A DNA stretch of 64,000 bases from Nectonema munidae (taxonomy: Eukaryota; Nematomorpha; Nectonematoida; Nectonematidae): positions 1-64,000 of the forward strand of contig JAUIRK010000921.1 in the NCBI GenBank assembly GCA_030549495.1. Direction: 5' to 3'. The notes under the pieces are model-generated. The model was given only the letters and a program-made list of their open reading frames with translations. It made no database searches and was not told the origin of the DNA. Positions 11,102 to 22,457 of the stretch are shown in pieces (within the stretch, counting starts at the first letter, position 1; each line of letters begins with the position of its first letter). The position numbers and the translations under genes are program-made.

Positions 11102-12436
11102 CCGTAAAGTTCGGCGTATAAGACCCCTTTTCATAACCAAAATTTAGTCCTAAATTTGAGGGAGCTCTTATACGCAAAGGAAGAAAGTCATACCTTGATA
11201 AAATAATCAAAATTAAATTAAAATATTTAATTTGTTTAAAAATGTGTATTGTTTAAAACTATATATTTTTATTAGGAATTTGAAGATATTTTCAGTTTAT
11301 TCATAATGCTATCATAATTTTTTATTAATTCTAGCTTAGCCAATTGCCCTTTTAAATGGTCTCGTCTCAAAGAAGATCCTATGAAGCAGCTTTTAAATTA
11401 AAAGTGATTGAATTTTCTAAGGTAAATACAATTCATGCTACGGCAAGAAAATTCGATATTACTACCAAAATGCTAAGAGATTGGAGGAAAAAGAAGATAT
11501 TTTAAAAGAATTACCTGGCAAAAAATGCCCATTGAGAAGCGGCATAGCGCATTGGCCGGCCTATTTATGAAGAAAATGTTTCAAATATGATACGAAAGAG
11601 ATGTCAGAATGGCTATGTACTCTCACACAGAAACAAATTCGCATTTTTGCGTTTCAATGGTCAAAAACAAATAAGGATGAAGCAAAAGGATTTAAAGTTC
11701 AGGAAGATTCACCGTAATGAGAAAGGAACAAGATTCTAGAATTCATTGTTTTTCAACGTTGTCTTACAGTTTTTTCGATGCTTTCTTTCAAATTATTTGG
11801 GTCTCATGAATATGTCGCCAAACTTTATGAGTTGAGTGTCCTTGTATAGTCTTTAGAAAAATTGAAAGATTATTGTAACTAATAAATGCTCAATAATTAT
11901 TACCAGAAAATATGCAGAGTTTACTCTTAGTGAAATTAAGTATCTGCCTTTTTTGCACATTTATGTTAAAAAATATTGTAAGTAATAAAATAAAAGTTTT
12001 TTGAAATATGAATAGATTGAGTAGTGCTTTAACCAAGTCAAATAATGGTAAAAAAAACTTGAAACAAATGTAAAGAAGATTGAAATTCCATACTATTTTT
12101 TGAAAATAATTATGAAGATACTAAATGTAAAGAACACATATCAAGAGATTTATCAGGTCAGACTTCTTACTAGATTGTAGCACTACACCTTTTTTATAAG
12201 CATCGTAGTTGTTAATGGTTCAAGCCTCAAATCAGGTCAAAAATTAAGCAACTTGCATAGCAAACCTCATACCTCATATGGAAGCCTTGCTGAATTTTTG
12301 GAATTGCAAACTTTGCCTTCATTTCTCCATTTCCCAAGAGGGTAAAATCTTTCTTTGAGTGGAGAAAGCGCTAATTTTAAGGATTGATGAGTACTACATT
12401 CTTATATAAAAAAGGGGGGTATAAGAGCAGAGTTTG
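11102..12436 (+). mobile_element. Decayed pogo-type element, limits approximate
   Basis: The left end ccgtaaagttcggcgtataa follows a TA at 11100-11101 and resembles the terminal repeat of pogo/Tigger elements; compare the start of the element at 51596. A decayed counterpart may lie at 12413-12436 (ggggggtataagagcag), but the match is weak, so the right limit is uncertain. The only coding remnant is the DNA-binding part at 11357-11720. Confidence 0.45.
11357..11720 (+). pseudogene. pogo-type transposase, N-terminal DNA-binding remnant
   Basis: The ATG at 11357 opens a frame reading QRRSYEAAFKLKVIEF, then ATARKFDIT, then RDWRKKK: the helix-turn-helix seen at the N-terminus of pogo-type transposases and Brinker-like DNA-binding domains. 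After a stop at about 11504 a shifted frame reads ELPGKKCPLRSG and then EMSEWLCTL, corresponding to the CENP-B type second helix-turn-helix. The DDE catalytic domain is gone. The remnant cannot make transposase. Confidence 0.7.
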
Positions 12437-12820
12437 AGTAGAAAACTCTGACAGTCGGAAAAACTCTCCTAAGAAAAACCACTTTTACTTTGTTTCTTTG
12501 ATTTCTTAGTAGCTAATTTTAATTATATTGAAGGTACAGTTGTTAATCTTCGCAAGATTTTTACTCCAATACATTTTTGAATTGCAGATTTAGCCTACTA
12601 ACATATACAAACCCGATATTCAAATTATCTTAAAAAAAAATTACCTTAAAACAAATTAATTACCTTAATTTTTCTCAGAAAAAAAAATATTTATAAAAAA
12701 AAAATAAAAAATTGCATGAAAAAAGCTTTATTTTAGATTAAAATTAAGAAAAAATGAAATTAGTTAAAAACAAAGCATTACAATTTTCAATAATAAAAAA
12801 AAATATGAAGATATGAAACA
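12437..12820. other. No gene recognised
   Basis: Very A-rich sequence, with several A runs near 12650-12800, between the pogo remnant and the end of the piggyBac remnant. Confidence 0.4.
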
Positions 12821-13746
12821 TTATTTGTCACATTTTTCACACAAATACATTGTATGCGATTTACAGACTGATTTGTTGCATTTAGAACACTTTATTGTGG
12901 TTTTTTTTGTAGGTTTACAAGTGGAAACATACAATATCCTCGTGTAGAAGTAGATGGTTGAATTGAATCTTGCTCAATTCCATAGAAACTTATGAGATCT
13001 CTTGCAAGACGGTTTTGTAAAGTGATCATTGCACCTTGCTCCCATTGATAGTTCACTTAACTTCAACGATAAATCTCTGATGAAGTACTTTCTCCCACTT
13101 TTGCGAGTTGAAGAAAAAAATTCTGGATAATTGTACTTTTGTATAATCCAGCTATTGTGAGCTACAATGTCCAGATAATTACAAAATTTCAGAAAAGGCC
13201 ATCTCCTTGAGGGTTTATATATGTTGTGAACTCTCTCAGCATTCTATTACTAACATCTACACCTGATTTATATTTGTTATATTCTATCAATGTCTCAGGC
13301 TTATGTTTTTCACCTATCAAATTTATCATACTCAAGTGCTGTGAGGACAAAACATACAACTTTAAAATTCTTAGTGGCGTGTTTTGTATTACTCAGTATA
13401 GAGAAATTTACTTTCATTTTCAGCTAACTTTAAGTCTTTTAAATACTGAGGTCTAATAACTAGAGGCATGAATCTGCGGTTAGCTCTTACGGTTGTAATT
13501 ATTTAATTTTGCCCATTTACAAAGATCGTGTGAAGTAAAAAAACGATCAGTAAAAATTGCAGAACCACGAGGCAGTTCTGCTTGTGTAGCAAGTCTTTTC
13601 ACAATTTCTTCCGAAGCAAAATAGCGTTTGTCTATCAACCCTGTAACGTAAATTTCAGGTGCTAAAATGTAATAGTTACGAGCATCATTGCAATGGTAGC
13701 ATTTGATTCCATAATGCCCAAGTTTGGATCGATCGTAAATTTTCAA
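12821..13746 (-). pseudogene. piggyBac-type transposase, C-terminal half, decayed
   Basis: Read on the minus strand from 13746, the frame has YGIKCYHC and then FTDRFFTSHDLCKWA, the piggyBac strand with the second catalytic aspartate (TDRFFTS, as in TDNFYTS). Further down (about 13340-13210) another frame gives YNKYKSGVDVSNRM, the usual GVD motif, and about 13170-13115 gives DIVAHNSWI. The end, 12940-12821, reads KCSKCNKSVCKSHTMYLCEKC and stops with TAA at 12821: the cysteine-rich C-terminal domain of piggyBac transposases. Several frameshifts separate these parts. The N-terminal half is missing, and the remnant abuts repeat R copy 2 at about 13744. Confidence 0.8.
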
Positions 13747-14046
13747 GAGAAATGTTTAAGCTGAGCTTCTCTAGACTAAAGGTAAACATTTATTTTGTGG
13801 AAGTTATTTCATTGTATTGCGCATTCTGGGCTGTACACGTTTAATGAAAGATATAAAAGGGCTGATTCATTTTGCATCATGAGAAATTGTATTTTGCCTG
13901 GAAGAGAAGATATGTTGTGGAAAAGCAAACACTTGTAGAAATTTTCATTCTAAAAGCGCCTATACACTGGAGTAATGAGGAAATTTGTGCATATCAACAC
14001 CGAATCGTAATATTTCAAACATCATGCTCATTGAAACAGTATAGAC
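13744..14046. repeat. Repeat family R, copy 2 (left part)
   Basis: This matches 8.70-9.00 kb and 38.69-38.99 kb, with landmarks aagctgagcttctctagac and gctgattcattttgca. It is more diverged than the other two copies are from each other. It starts exactly where the piggyBac frame is lost and is interrupted at 14047 by a hAT-like end. The family resumes at about 14465-14560. Confidence 0.7.
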
Positions 14047-14464
14047 CAGTGGTTCTTAACCTTTTTTCTATAATTCCCCATTTTTTTTAGTGAGCAAACG
14101 AAAAAAATACGACAAAATTTAGGGGGAAATACGACAAAATTTAGGGGGAAATACGACAAAATTTAGGGGGAAATACGACAAAATTTAGGGGAATTACGAC
14201 ACAATTTTTAGAGGGGTTGCAACAAAATTTAGAAGGATGGTGATAAAATTAGAGGGATTGTTATAAAATTTTGTGTGATTTCGAGGAATTGCCATAAAAA
14301 GTTAGACTCTTATCACTCACGTAACATGCTTGAACTTAATAAATCTTACAACTCACAGATTGGATAAAACAAAGAGTACCAAAGATCGAAATCGAACTGA
14401 ATTTCGGTTGTATTCGTTTTTTCGTTTTTTCAGGCGTAAATTTTCGAATAGTAATGTGACAAGA
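14047..14464. mobile_element. Insertion with a hAT-like left end
   Basis: The left end cagtggttcttaaccttttt is the classic start of hAT (Charlie-type) elements, and it interrupts repeat R. The R sequence resumes at about 14465 (tagattagtgtatgcaagc against agacgagcataggcat in the copy at 38.99 kb). I could not find a matching inverted right end or a clear 8-bp duplication, so the right limit comes only from the resumption of R. No coding frame is present. Confidence 0.45.
14108..14285. repeat. Minisatellite, about 22-bp unit
   Basis: The unit aaatacgacaaaatttaggg is repeated four times nearly perfectly, then continues as progressively diverged copies (ttacgacacaatttttagag, ttgcaacaaaatttagaagg). 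It lies inside the hAT-like insertion. Confidence 0.85.
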
Positions 14465-14560
14465 GACAAAATATATAGATTAGTGTATGCAAGCTTTCAA
14501 ATTTAAATGTTTTAATGGTAGAACTAAATGGAAATGCATAAAGCTCTTAAACCATAAAAA

Positions 14561-15494
14561 ATATTTTTACCTCAAATTTGATGAACTATATCCTATAAAA
14601 TTTCGTCATACTCCTAAAGTTGATGTGATCCTATTGCACCAAGTACGTATTTAAATAAGGAATGATGGACCGTTTTACAAGCCCTATTTCAAAAGAAAAG
14701 ACTAAAACGCCAAAAAAATGATATTTCAGAGTTGGATGTTCTATTACTGAAACAACTTCATGCGTAACAGAATGCCTTACCCCTAGATTTATTATACTCT
14801 AACCAAGTGAAAATTTTAACGGAATTCTTGGTTGAGCAGATTCAGTATTTGCTGTTTGGATGTTAAAAATGGCTGTCTTCTAAACAACTACTGAAAAGCC
14901 TTGTATTAGAAGACAGATAGGGAATAGAGACAAACCTCGTTTATCCGATACTCAATCATTCGATAAGCCTACTATAATATACAATATTGACTTGAACTAA
15001 TTTCCTAGATGTTTTTCTGGCCAGTTATTCAAGCATTCGCAATCCGACACGTATATTGTCTTCACCAAACCAAATGCCCTCACTCGAGCGTGTAAAATTT
15101 GTCCAACAGGCAAACGCATTTAATACTAGGATATCCAAATTGGTGGTCAGCATCCCTACATGTAATTTCAAGGGAGGAGAGGGGGGGGCAAAAAGCCTCC
15201 CGTTTCACCCATAATTTTGATTTTACTCAATTATATATCTTTTTTATAAAATTTAAGAGATTTGTTTGGCTTGTGAGTAGATTTTCCATATTACATTTCT
15301 TGTTTACGCTTAAAACTTAGACATCACTTAATAATAAATTTAAAAAGAAACAACTTCCTGTGTTTATCTCATCCCTTGATAATTGCAAAGACGTGCTTGA
15401 TTGATGAAAAGAATAAAAAGTACCATGTGAGGGATTAGACTCCCTGCTCATAGATAAATTCAACAATCACCATTTACGCGTTTTTTGTTGATGA
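14561..15494. other. No gene recognised
   Basis: Mixed sequence, slightly less AT-rich around 14.9-15.2 kb, with a G-rich run near 15172-15188. No frame resembles a known protein. Confidence 0.4.
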
Positions 15495-16090
15495 AATATT
15501 CAAACTCAATATACTATTTTCATATTGATTTTCACAATGAATTCGTCCTTTTTTACATTGAATTCGTCTTTTTTACTTTGATTTTGTCCCTTTTCACTTG
15601 AAGCCCACCCTCATGATCTTTATATTTTTTAGTATTGAAATTTTTAATTAAATTAAATAATACACAAAATTCTAAAGTCGAATTGAATAAGTTTAATAAA
15701 TTTTGTGAGTTAATTAAACCGGTAGAATTTTGACTGTCTTAATTTGACCTTTCAATCTTGAATTTAACCTTTCACATTTTTAAATACTGAGATAAAGTGT
15801 AAAAAAATAAAAAAATAAACTTACTAAATTTATATTAAACTTATTTTCAATTTGACAGTTTTGTGTTTTATTTGAATTAGTTAAAAATTTTAATACTAAA
15901 AAATAAAAAATCTTGAGGGAAGGCTTTATGTGAAAAAGGACAAATTCAAAGTGAAAAAGGACGCATTCAATGTAAAAAAGGACGCATTCAATGTAAAAAA
16001 GGACGCATTCAATGTAAAAAATAACGAATTCAATGTGAAAAAGGATGAATTCCTCTGTGAAAATAGTATATATTTGATTGTAATTTTGAT
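15495..16090. mobile_element. Long foldback element of about 0.6 kb
   Basis: The two halves are inverted copies of each other almost to the centre. The outer arm has atactattttca near 15511 and its complement near 16060. Next come tandem units of about 21 bp (ttttttacattgaattcgtc on the left, aaaaaaggacgcattcaatg on the right), then a shared tttttagtattgaaattttt at about 15627 and its complement at about 15870-15900, then a shared aataagtttaata at about 15687 and its complement near 15835. The loop lies near 15720-15790. It has no coding capacity. Confidence 0.75.
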
Positions 16091-16655
16091 ATTTAGTTTT
16101 TAATAACTACGAGATTTTGTGCGTGAAATTTGACGTTTTTTCAATTGGTCATTTGAAAAATTATAAGAGCCTGAATAAGTGTCGACATTTGTATCCTTCG
16201 TATCTGATAAGGGATGTACTAACGTTGACTATAAATGCCTATAAGTTTAACTCTCCATTTGAATTTTATGATTTTTTGATCAAGAAAAAGAAAACAGAAG
16301 TATTTGAAAATATTCAAGATTTTAATCTAATTTGATTCAAATTTTCCGTTTTATTTACAATTTTATGCATTATACATTCTTTTAATTCTAGTTATGTATT
16401 GAATATGCAGATATGCGACCTTTTACGATCAATTACAAGATGTTTTACCAATTTTCTAAAGTAAATATAATCAAGTTTCCAAGAGAAAAATCTTAGATAC
16501 AAGAAAGGGCCTGCTCCCTTGCGAGGTATAGGCGTATGTCAGAATTCTACAAAATTTGGTGATGATGATTATAAAATGAGTATACACAAGCAAAAGGAAA
16601 TGCGAAGTAAAGAATGTTTTGCATTGAATTCGTTAGATGTTAGCGTTGTGCCATA
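16091..16655. other. No recognised gene; two short plus frames
   Basis: The plus frames at 16117-16335 (72 residues) and 16519-16704 do not resemble any family I know, and the second runs into the Tigger terminal repeat. Treated as non-coding. Confidence 0.35.
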
Positions 16656-19148
16656 CAGTGGAGCCCGCTTATTGTCATACCCTCCGTGTATGAATAAATT
16701 ATGACATAATCCGGGATATTCTAATATCCGGGCTTAGCTATTTTCATGATTATGGTGGTTATAACTATTTAACTGTGCGTGGTTATACATGTAGGGGCCT
16801 ACACTGATAAGTGGCAACACGATGGTTAACAATTAAAACAAGTATTTATTACATTTTTCAGACATTATTATCACAATATACAAATAAAAGAATAAAAAAT
16901 ATTTATTAAAATGTACAAATAAAAAATATATACACGCGCATTGACAAGTAGGCCTAAACAATCCATCAGGTAAGTTTTTTTTCATTTGAAGCTGTGGATC
17001 TGCGAATTGTCTATTTAGATTTAAAAAAGTCTGTTGTGCAGGTCTGTTTGGCAGATGTTGCAACCGCCGTTTGCAGCTCACTTTCCAGAGTGTAGAAAGT
17101 GGTGAGATCGTGGCCGATGGCTTCCAGATAGGCACGCACAGATGACAGGCCGTCGAGGGCAACATGGGCCTTTGGTGGTGGAGGCAGTTCAGCTGACTCA
17201 TCGTCACTGTCAGCAGTGGGGCAGACATCTGGCTGGCGTACTGTGTCACAGATGTCGTCATCTGTCAAGACCCCATGGCACTCAGTCTGGGAATCCACGT
17301 CCACGTAGGCCTGGAACTCTTCTGTTGTCATCCCATCTGGTGCCTGGTCCTGGTGGTCTGCAGTGGGAGCATCTGGAGTAGAGGGGATGCGGAAGCCGGC
17401 ATGGGCAAAGTAGTTTGCCACACTGGACTGTTTTACATCCTGCCATGCCACTTTCAACATGTGCATAGCATCCAGGACTGTAAACTTGCGGGCAAAGGTG
17501 CTGGCAGAGAACTCAGCTTCACCTGCGTCGATGTATGCAACAATCTTCTGGACCACCTTCTTCCTGTAGAGTGCCTTCAGGTTTCGGATGATCCGCATGT
17601 CACATGGCTGCATGATGGAGGTCGTGTTGGGCGGCAGGAAGAAGAGGCGAATGTGGGGAAGGTCATCTGCTGCATCCTTGGGGTGAGCCGAGCAGTTGTC
17701 GAGGACAAGGGCAATGTGCCACCCCTGCCTGGCCATGTCACGTTCAAAGTCTCTTAGCCAGTCACGAAACAGGTTGCCAGTCATCCATGCGTTTTTATTG
17801 TTCATGTATGGGACTGGAAGCTGGGGGACTCCTCTAAAGCACCTGGGCTTGGCACTTTTGCCAACCACCAGTAGAGGACGCTTGTCACTGCCGTCCATGT
17901 TGGCAGTGACGAGGGCGGTGAGACGCTCCTTGACCTTCTTGCTGCCGCTCAGCTTCTGTGCTGCATCTGCCAAGGTGCCGTCAGGTAGGGCACGGAAGTA
18001 GATTCCCGTCTCATCTGCGTTGTAGACGTCACAGGGTTCATACTTCTCAAGCAGCTCGGGCAGCACAGTTGAAAGCCATGTGTCTGCAGCTGGGATGTCA
18101 GCATCACTTTTCTCCCCATGTGCCTTTTTATATTTGATCGAGAAACGGTTCTTCCAACGGCAGATCCAGCCATTGGTTGCCTTGAAATCGTCCTTTCCTA
18201 GGTTGGCAGCGAGCTGGTTGGCCTTCTCCTCCAGGACTGCAGTGGTGATGGGACAGCCATGGGTACGGGCATCCACGAACCAGGTGTAAAGGGCCGTCTC
18301 GACGTCAGCTGCCTTGCCAGTCCGCATGCGGTTGCCGTTCTTGTTCTGCTCAGCATCTTGCAGGATCTGGGACTTCTTGCTGAGAATTTTTAAAATGGTG
18401 GACTGTGAAACACCATACGTTTTGGACAATTGAGTTTGTGATTGGCTAGATGACCACTTTATGATCTCCAGCTTCTGGGCAAGGGACAAGTCATTTCACT
18501 TACGTTTAGCACTCATTATTAAAAACTGAAGAATAGCTTAGCAAAAACTGCCCTTTTTATCGGCAAATGTTGTTTTGATTGGGAAGTTTATTTAAGATCA
18601 AAAGGATGCATCCTTTCAAGACCTGTGTGTGCAGCTGTGTGTGTGTGCAGTGTGTGTGTTGCTATGCATGCGTGGGTGCATGTGCGAAGCTTCGTGATCA
18701 CAATGTTGCTTTCGTGATCACATGTGATTTATCGACGCATTAACCTGTCCGAAGTCTTACCAAATGGTTGAAGCCAAATGATTTTTAACGGGAAAGTGCG
18801 ACCATGCGCGAACACTCATCATGGTGATGCTTATCGATAACATCGTCATGGTCATGGTTAATTAAGGGATTAGACTTTGATGTAACTTATTGGTGCATTA
18901 CTGTTGGTTTAGTGATAAGATAGGAGTTCAAGTTGATGAAAAAATGCGTGTATCGGAGCGATAATCCTGCAAAATGTTATTCTAAAAATTAATTTTGGCT
19001 AATTTTCTATGACAATAAACGGGAATATCTATGACATTAAACGAGCAAATTTCTATGTTTTGTATAGGAAATGGTTTGGGATTTCAATATTTTATGACAA
19101 TAAACGGGATATTCTATAAAACGGTATGATATTAAGTGGGCACTACTG
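16656..19148 (-). mobile_element. Tigger (pogo superfamily) DNA transposon, complete
   Basis: The left end cagtggagcccgcttattgt and the inverted right end cagtagtgcccacttaatat form a terminal inverted repeat with a few mismatches. The element is flanked by TA at 16654-16655 and 19149-19150, the target site duplication used by this superfamily. The subterminal region at 18990-19110 has repeated tatgacaataaacgggatat-like units, and the left side has related units, probably transposase-binding sites. A GT-rich microsatellite lies at 18630-18660. The only gene is the transposase on the minus strand. The coding part is clearly richer in G+C than the surrounding DNA. Confidence 0.9.
17011..18516 (-). 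pseudogene. Tigger transposase, nearly intact, one nonsense codon
   Basis: From the ATG at 18516 the frame reads MSAKRK, a TGA at 18496-18498, then NDLSLAQKLEIIKW and on without interruption for 492 codons to a stop at 17011. In order, counting from the TTG at 18489: a psq-type helix-turn-helix (residues 1-45), a CENP-B type helix-turn-helix (about 63-120), and a DDE core with D159 (NADETG), D264 (VLDNCSAHP) and D297 (MQPCDM). The D264-D297 spacing of 32 residues suits pogo/Tigger. The acidic/proline-rich tail follows. The single TGA is most simply a CGA (Arg) to TGA change at a CpG. The enzyme could cut and paste at TA sites if read through, or if the stop is absent in other copies. A downstream start past the TGA would have to be non-ATG. 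Confidence 0.9.
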
Positions 19149-19150
19149 TA

Positions 19151-20280
19151 ATATAGTTATTGTTAGGAGATAGTAAAATTTCTTCATCACTGGAATCCAT
19201 TGATATAATTGCTTTATATTCTGTCAATCAAATAAAGTGTTAAATAAAAATAATTTAATTTATAAGGTAGTCGGATTAAGAGCTGTATCATTTCACTAAC
19301 GTCTTCTAAAAATGCTCCAATTATTCATTATTTACTTTTACATTCTCGCTAGTTTTAAAACTGAAATATCCATTGAAAGTAATTTTCCTATTATTATGGT
19401 ATACTCTGGGACAGCTAGAGAGCGGGTTCGTATGTTGTGGATAGTGGAACGGCCATCAGATATGGTGGTTAGCTGAGACATGAGCAAGCTTAGTTTGATT
19501 AATAAGCAGCCCCGAACAAACAGCAACGACATAACGATACGGAGTAGTAGATTGGGTGATTCCTTTCTACAACATAAAATGCTCCGTGTTAAGGACGATG
19601 TCGTGACAAGGCAAGTAAGGCCGCCTTCAAATAAGCCTAGTTACTGCTGTCTTGCAGTTCGTCAAATTAGACAGAGGCTAGGTCCGTAGCTTACAATTAC
19701 GGCGCGGAAGAGAACTGGAGACCTCACCACGCAATATCTCGAAGAATAACCATGATAAACTAGAAATCAAACTCCGGCGCTCCATGGTTGCCTACGTCCA
19801 AATGGATACGGCACTTTGATGATGAATGGTATAATTATAACATTGATATTTTTAGTTTCAGAGTATTATTTTTTGTTGTACAGTTTAATATTTTAAACAT
19901 GATTTAAGTAAATCTGCTTGATATAAAAATATTCAATCAATTTATTGTTCCATACTGAAAAATGAAATAAACTTATCACAAACATAAGGGTTAGTTTTTA
20001 AGAATTACTTTTTTTAGAAATGATTTTTCATCTTACCTTAACTTTATTCTATTTAAATACTCATGTTTTCACATTCTCTTCAGTAGGGTGAATATAAGAT
20101 TTAGCACGATATAAATGTTTAAAACTAACATTTTCTATTGATCTTCATTTATATCTATCTTTTAGATATTTGTTCACGATTTTTTTTAAAAAGCGATTAT
20201 ATACTTCACTGATATAAAACTAGTTAGCATAACTAGAAAATTCAAGTAACCTTAACTGTTCTTAAAATTATTACAACGCA
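19151..20280. other. No gene recognised
   Basis: Includes a slightly GC-richer patch at 19.40-19.80 kb with overlapping short frames on both strands, none of which I recognise. The rest is AT-rich. Confidence 0.4.
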
Positions 20281-20289
20281 ATCAGCTTT

Positions 20290-21640
20290 ACATCTAATAA
20301 AGTTAAGTTAAGTTATGTTTGTTTGTGACGTTCGCACCCATCCTTTCGGATATCGTGCCCTACCCAGAATGCGGAGTCCAGGTCTACCTGAACTTTCCAT
20401 CCCACTAAACGCCTACCAGCCCTTGATATTGCATAGCTATACCTTGTTATATATATTATTTTAGAAGAATGTATGTTACAAATATATGAATACAGCTGAG
20501 TGATCGATACAATCTTAACGCGAACGCTTCCAATTTGGGAAACAAACTTAATGTCTTGTGATATCTTGATTACTAACAAGGTTAGAATCGGATCGCCAGA
20601 GCACTACCTAACCGTAAAAACCTTTGAATTATTCGGAGGAAGAAAACCAAGATAAAAAAACCTGCACGATGGAATGTAGCTTGTTCCTAAATAAAAGAAT
20701 ATGATTATAAAAGAGATATGCTACAAAAATACAAGAATTAGGAGGCATGCAATACTTATATGTTATTGATAAATAATATTTGATACAAAGTAGAGACAAT
20801 TTAGGGCATGCGAGATTAGGGACAAACTACACCTGGAATTTCATTCCATCCCATATATGCATGATATGAGTATATATGTTATCCCTAGGAACTCCTGCAG
20901 ATGCCAGTTTATTGACTATGCTTAACCTAGCCCATACAATGAATCTGTTTTGGGAATTATACCTTGTGCCAATCCTAAATTTAAGTAGGCGGATTTAGAA
21001 CTCAGAAAAAACAGAACTATATCGCAGAACACAGAATTTCCTATTGCGCAGGGGCTATTGTATATGGGTAGTCACTTAGGTTAACTTTTTTTTTTTTGAC
21101 ATATATCCACAAGAACGCTTCATCCTGGGTTTGGGTGAGCTCCCAAGCTTGGCATAATTCTGGGCAATGCCTATGTGCCCTTCGTTTTTCAATAAACTTT
21201 TTATTTAATTTCTCTAACCTTTTCTGGAACCAATAAAAGGAGGTTCGTCTATAAGCAATAGTGAAAGGGTTGCCATAAACAGTTCTAAAAAGTTTGTACA
21301 CCAGGTCGTCTATTTTGTGGGTCCAAGTTGAGGGAAGGCATCCCAAAATGGAGTTACCATAAGTCAATTTCGGCATTGTTAGGATTTTAATGACCTTGCC
21401 TACCACCGTGGAATTGACTCCAAGGTCTTTAAGGCATCCATATAACGCTAGATCCTTTTTCCCCTTCTTAATCTTTTCGTGAGCTTCATGATGAAAACTA
21501 AATCCTGCATCCCAATTGATTCCTAGATATTTTAGGTGGCAAACTCGGGGAATATTCCCTATAGTTGGCAGGTTATTTTCATTAGGACAATTAGCGCCAA
21601 ATATGATGCACTTGTATTTAGAGTCCATCTATATTTTCCT
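20290..21640 (-). mobile_element. LINE 3' fragment, minus strand
   Basis: The coding fragment at 20831-21628 is followed, in the direction of transcription, by an untranslated stretch ending near 20290-20315 in repeated units that read cataacttaacttaac on the minus strand, a short-repeat tail of the kind LINEs carry. The 5' truncation point is near 21630-21640. The limits are approximate. Confidence 0.6.
20831..21628 (-). pseudogene. LINE reverse transcriptase C-terminal part, frameshifted
   Basis: The frame 21628-21041 starts within a KS-x-IIFG type motif (KYKCIIFGAN) just after the catalytic palm of LINE reverse transcriptases. It continues with VCHLKYLGINWD (the KYLG motif), then MPKLTYGNSILGC (the P-L-YG motif) and YRRTSFYWFQKRLEKLNKKF. 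A frameshift near 21045 is followed by a second coherent stretch (GTRYNSQNRFIVWARLSIV, ending with a TAG near 20840). The catalytic YADD region is missing because of 5' truncation. It resembles a clade different from the main LINEs in this window. Confidence 0.7.
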
Positions 21641-21759
21641 TTCAATATGAATTCTAATTATATACTATTTTCTTTATCATAACCTCAAAAATTTAATTAG
21701 TGAAAAATATTAAAATAAATATTTTTTGTTCAATTTTTATGAAAGGATCCACCAAAAAA

Positions 21760-21812
21760 AAAAGAAGTGGAAAGGGTCCATGAGTAAAAAAATGTTGAGA
21801 AACACGATTTGG
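21760..21812. mobile_element. Probable right end of a hAT-type MITE
   Basis: The string gtccatgagtaaaaaaatgt followed by tgagaaacac resembles the inverted right end of hAT elements (consensus-like form of gttgagaaacactg). A similar end occurs at 62.98 kb. No left partner was located, so only the end is reported. Confidence 0.4.
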
Positions 21813-22457
21813 TGTTAAGTATTTCGAATTTTTTAGTCTAGTCAATATGTGTTAGAACCTGAACAAAAAGCAAAACCGAAACACAAATACATATTGTTTT
21901 TGAAAGTTTTATAGGGTCGGGCTAGGAATAAAAAATTTATACAAAAAAAGTTTAAAATATGTGAAAAAGACAAAAAAAAAGATATACAATTTTGGATTAT
22001 TTAAAATGTCATACTTTATTTATACAAAAGCTCTAAATTTGATATAATTATGACCAACAAGAGTACGTTTAAAAGCATTTAAGCTCAGATGAAAAAATCA
22101 AAATAACTTTAAATTTTTAACAAAATTATATTTCATTACAATAAAAATAAAGTCAGAATATTATTTATGATTTCCGGAAGAAAATATACTTTTAATATGA
22201 AAATAAGGGCCACACCCCAATTTTTCAGGGTGTCAGTGCATAGTACAATCTGATTTATTTTAATTTCCAAAAAATAATTGTTGTACTCACATCCGTAAGA
22301 TTATACTCCAAGGTATTATTGGTTCTTATTAAACAACTCCAAGTTTTAATGGCGATTTTTTTTTCAATCTGAAGTTTCAACTTTCTAAAATTTACAATTA
22401 ATTTTGTATATCTATTCTGATTGTTGAAACAAGTTCACTGATTTCAATATCTTTAGT

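Noticed and set aside
17142-18289. Several long plus-strand frames (79 to 160 residues) opposite the Tigger transposase
   Set aside because: They are antisense shadows of a GC-rich coding region; the minus frame has a full transposase domain layout.
20313-20579. Minus-strand frame of 88 residues
   Set aside because: It lies in the probable 3' untranslated end of the LINE fragment and ends beside its short-repeat tail; no domain recognised.
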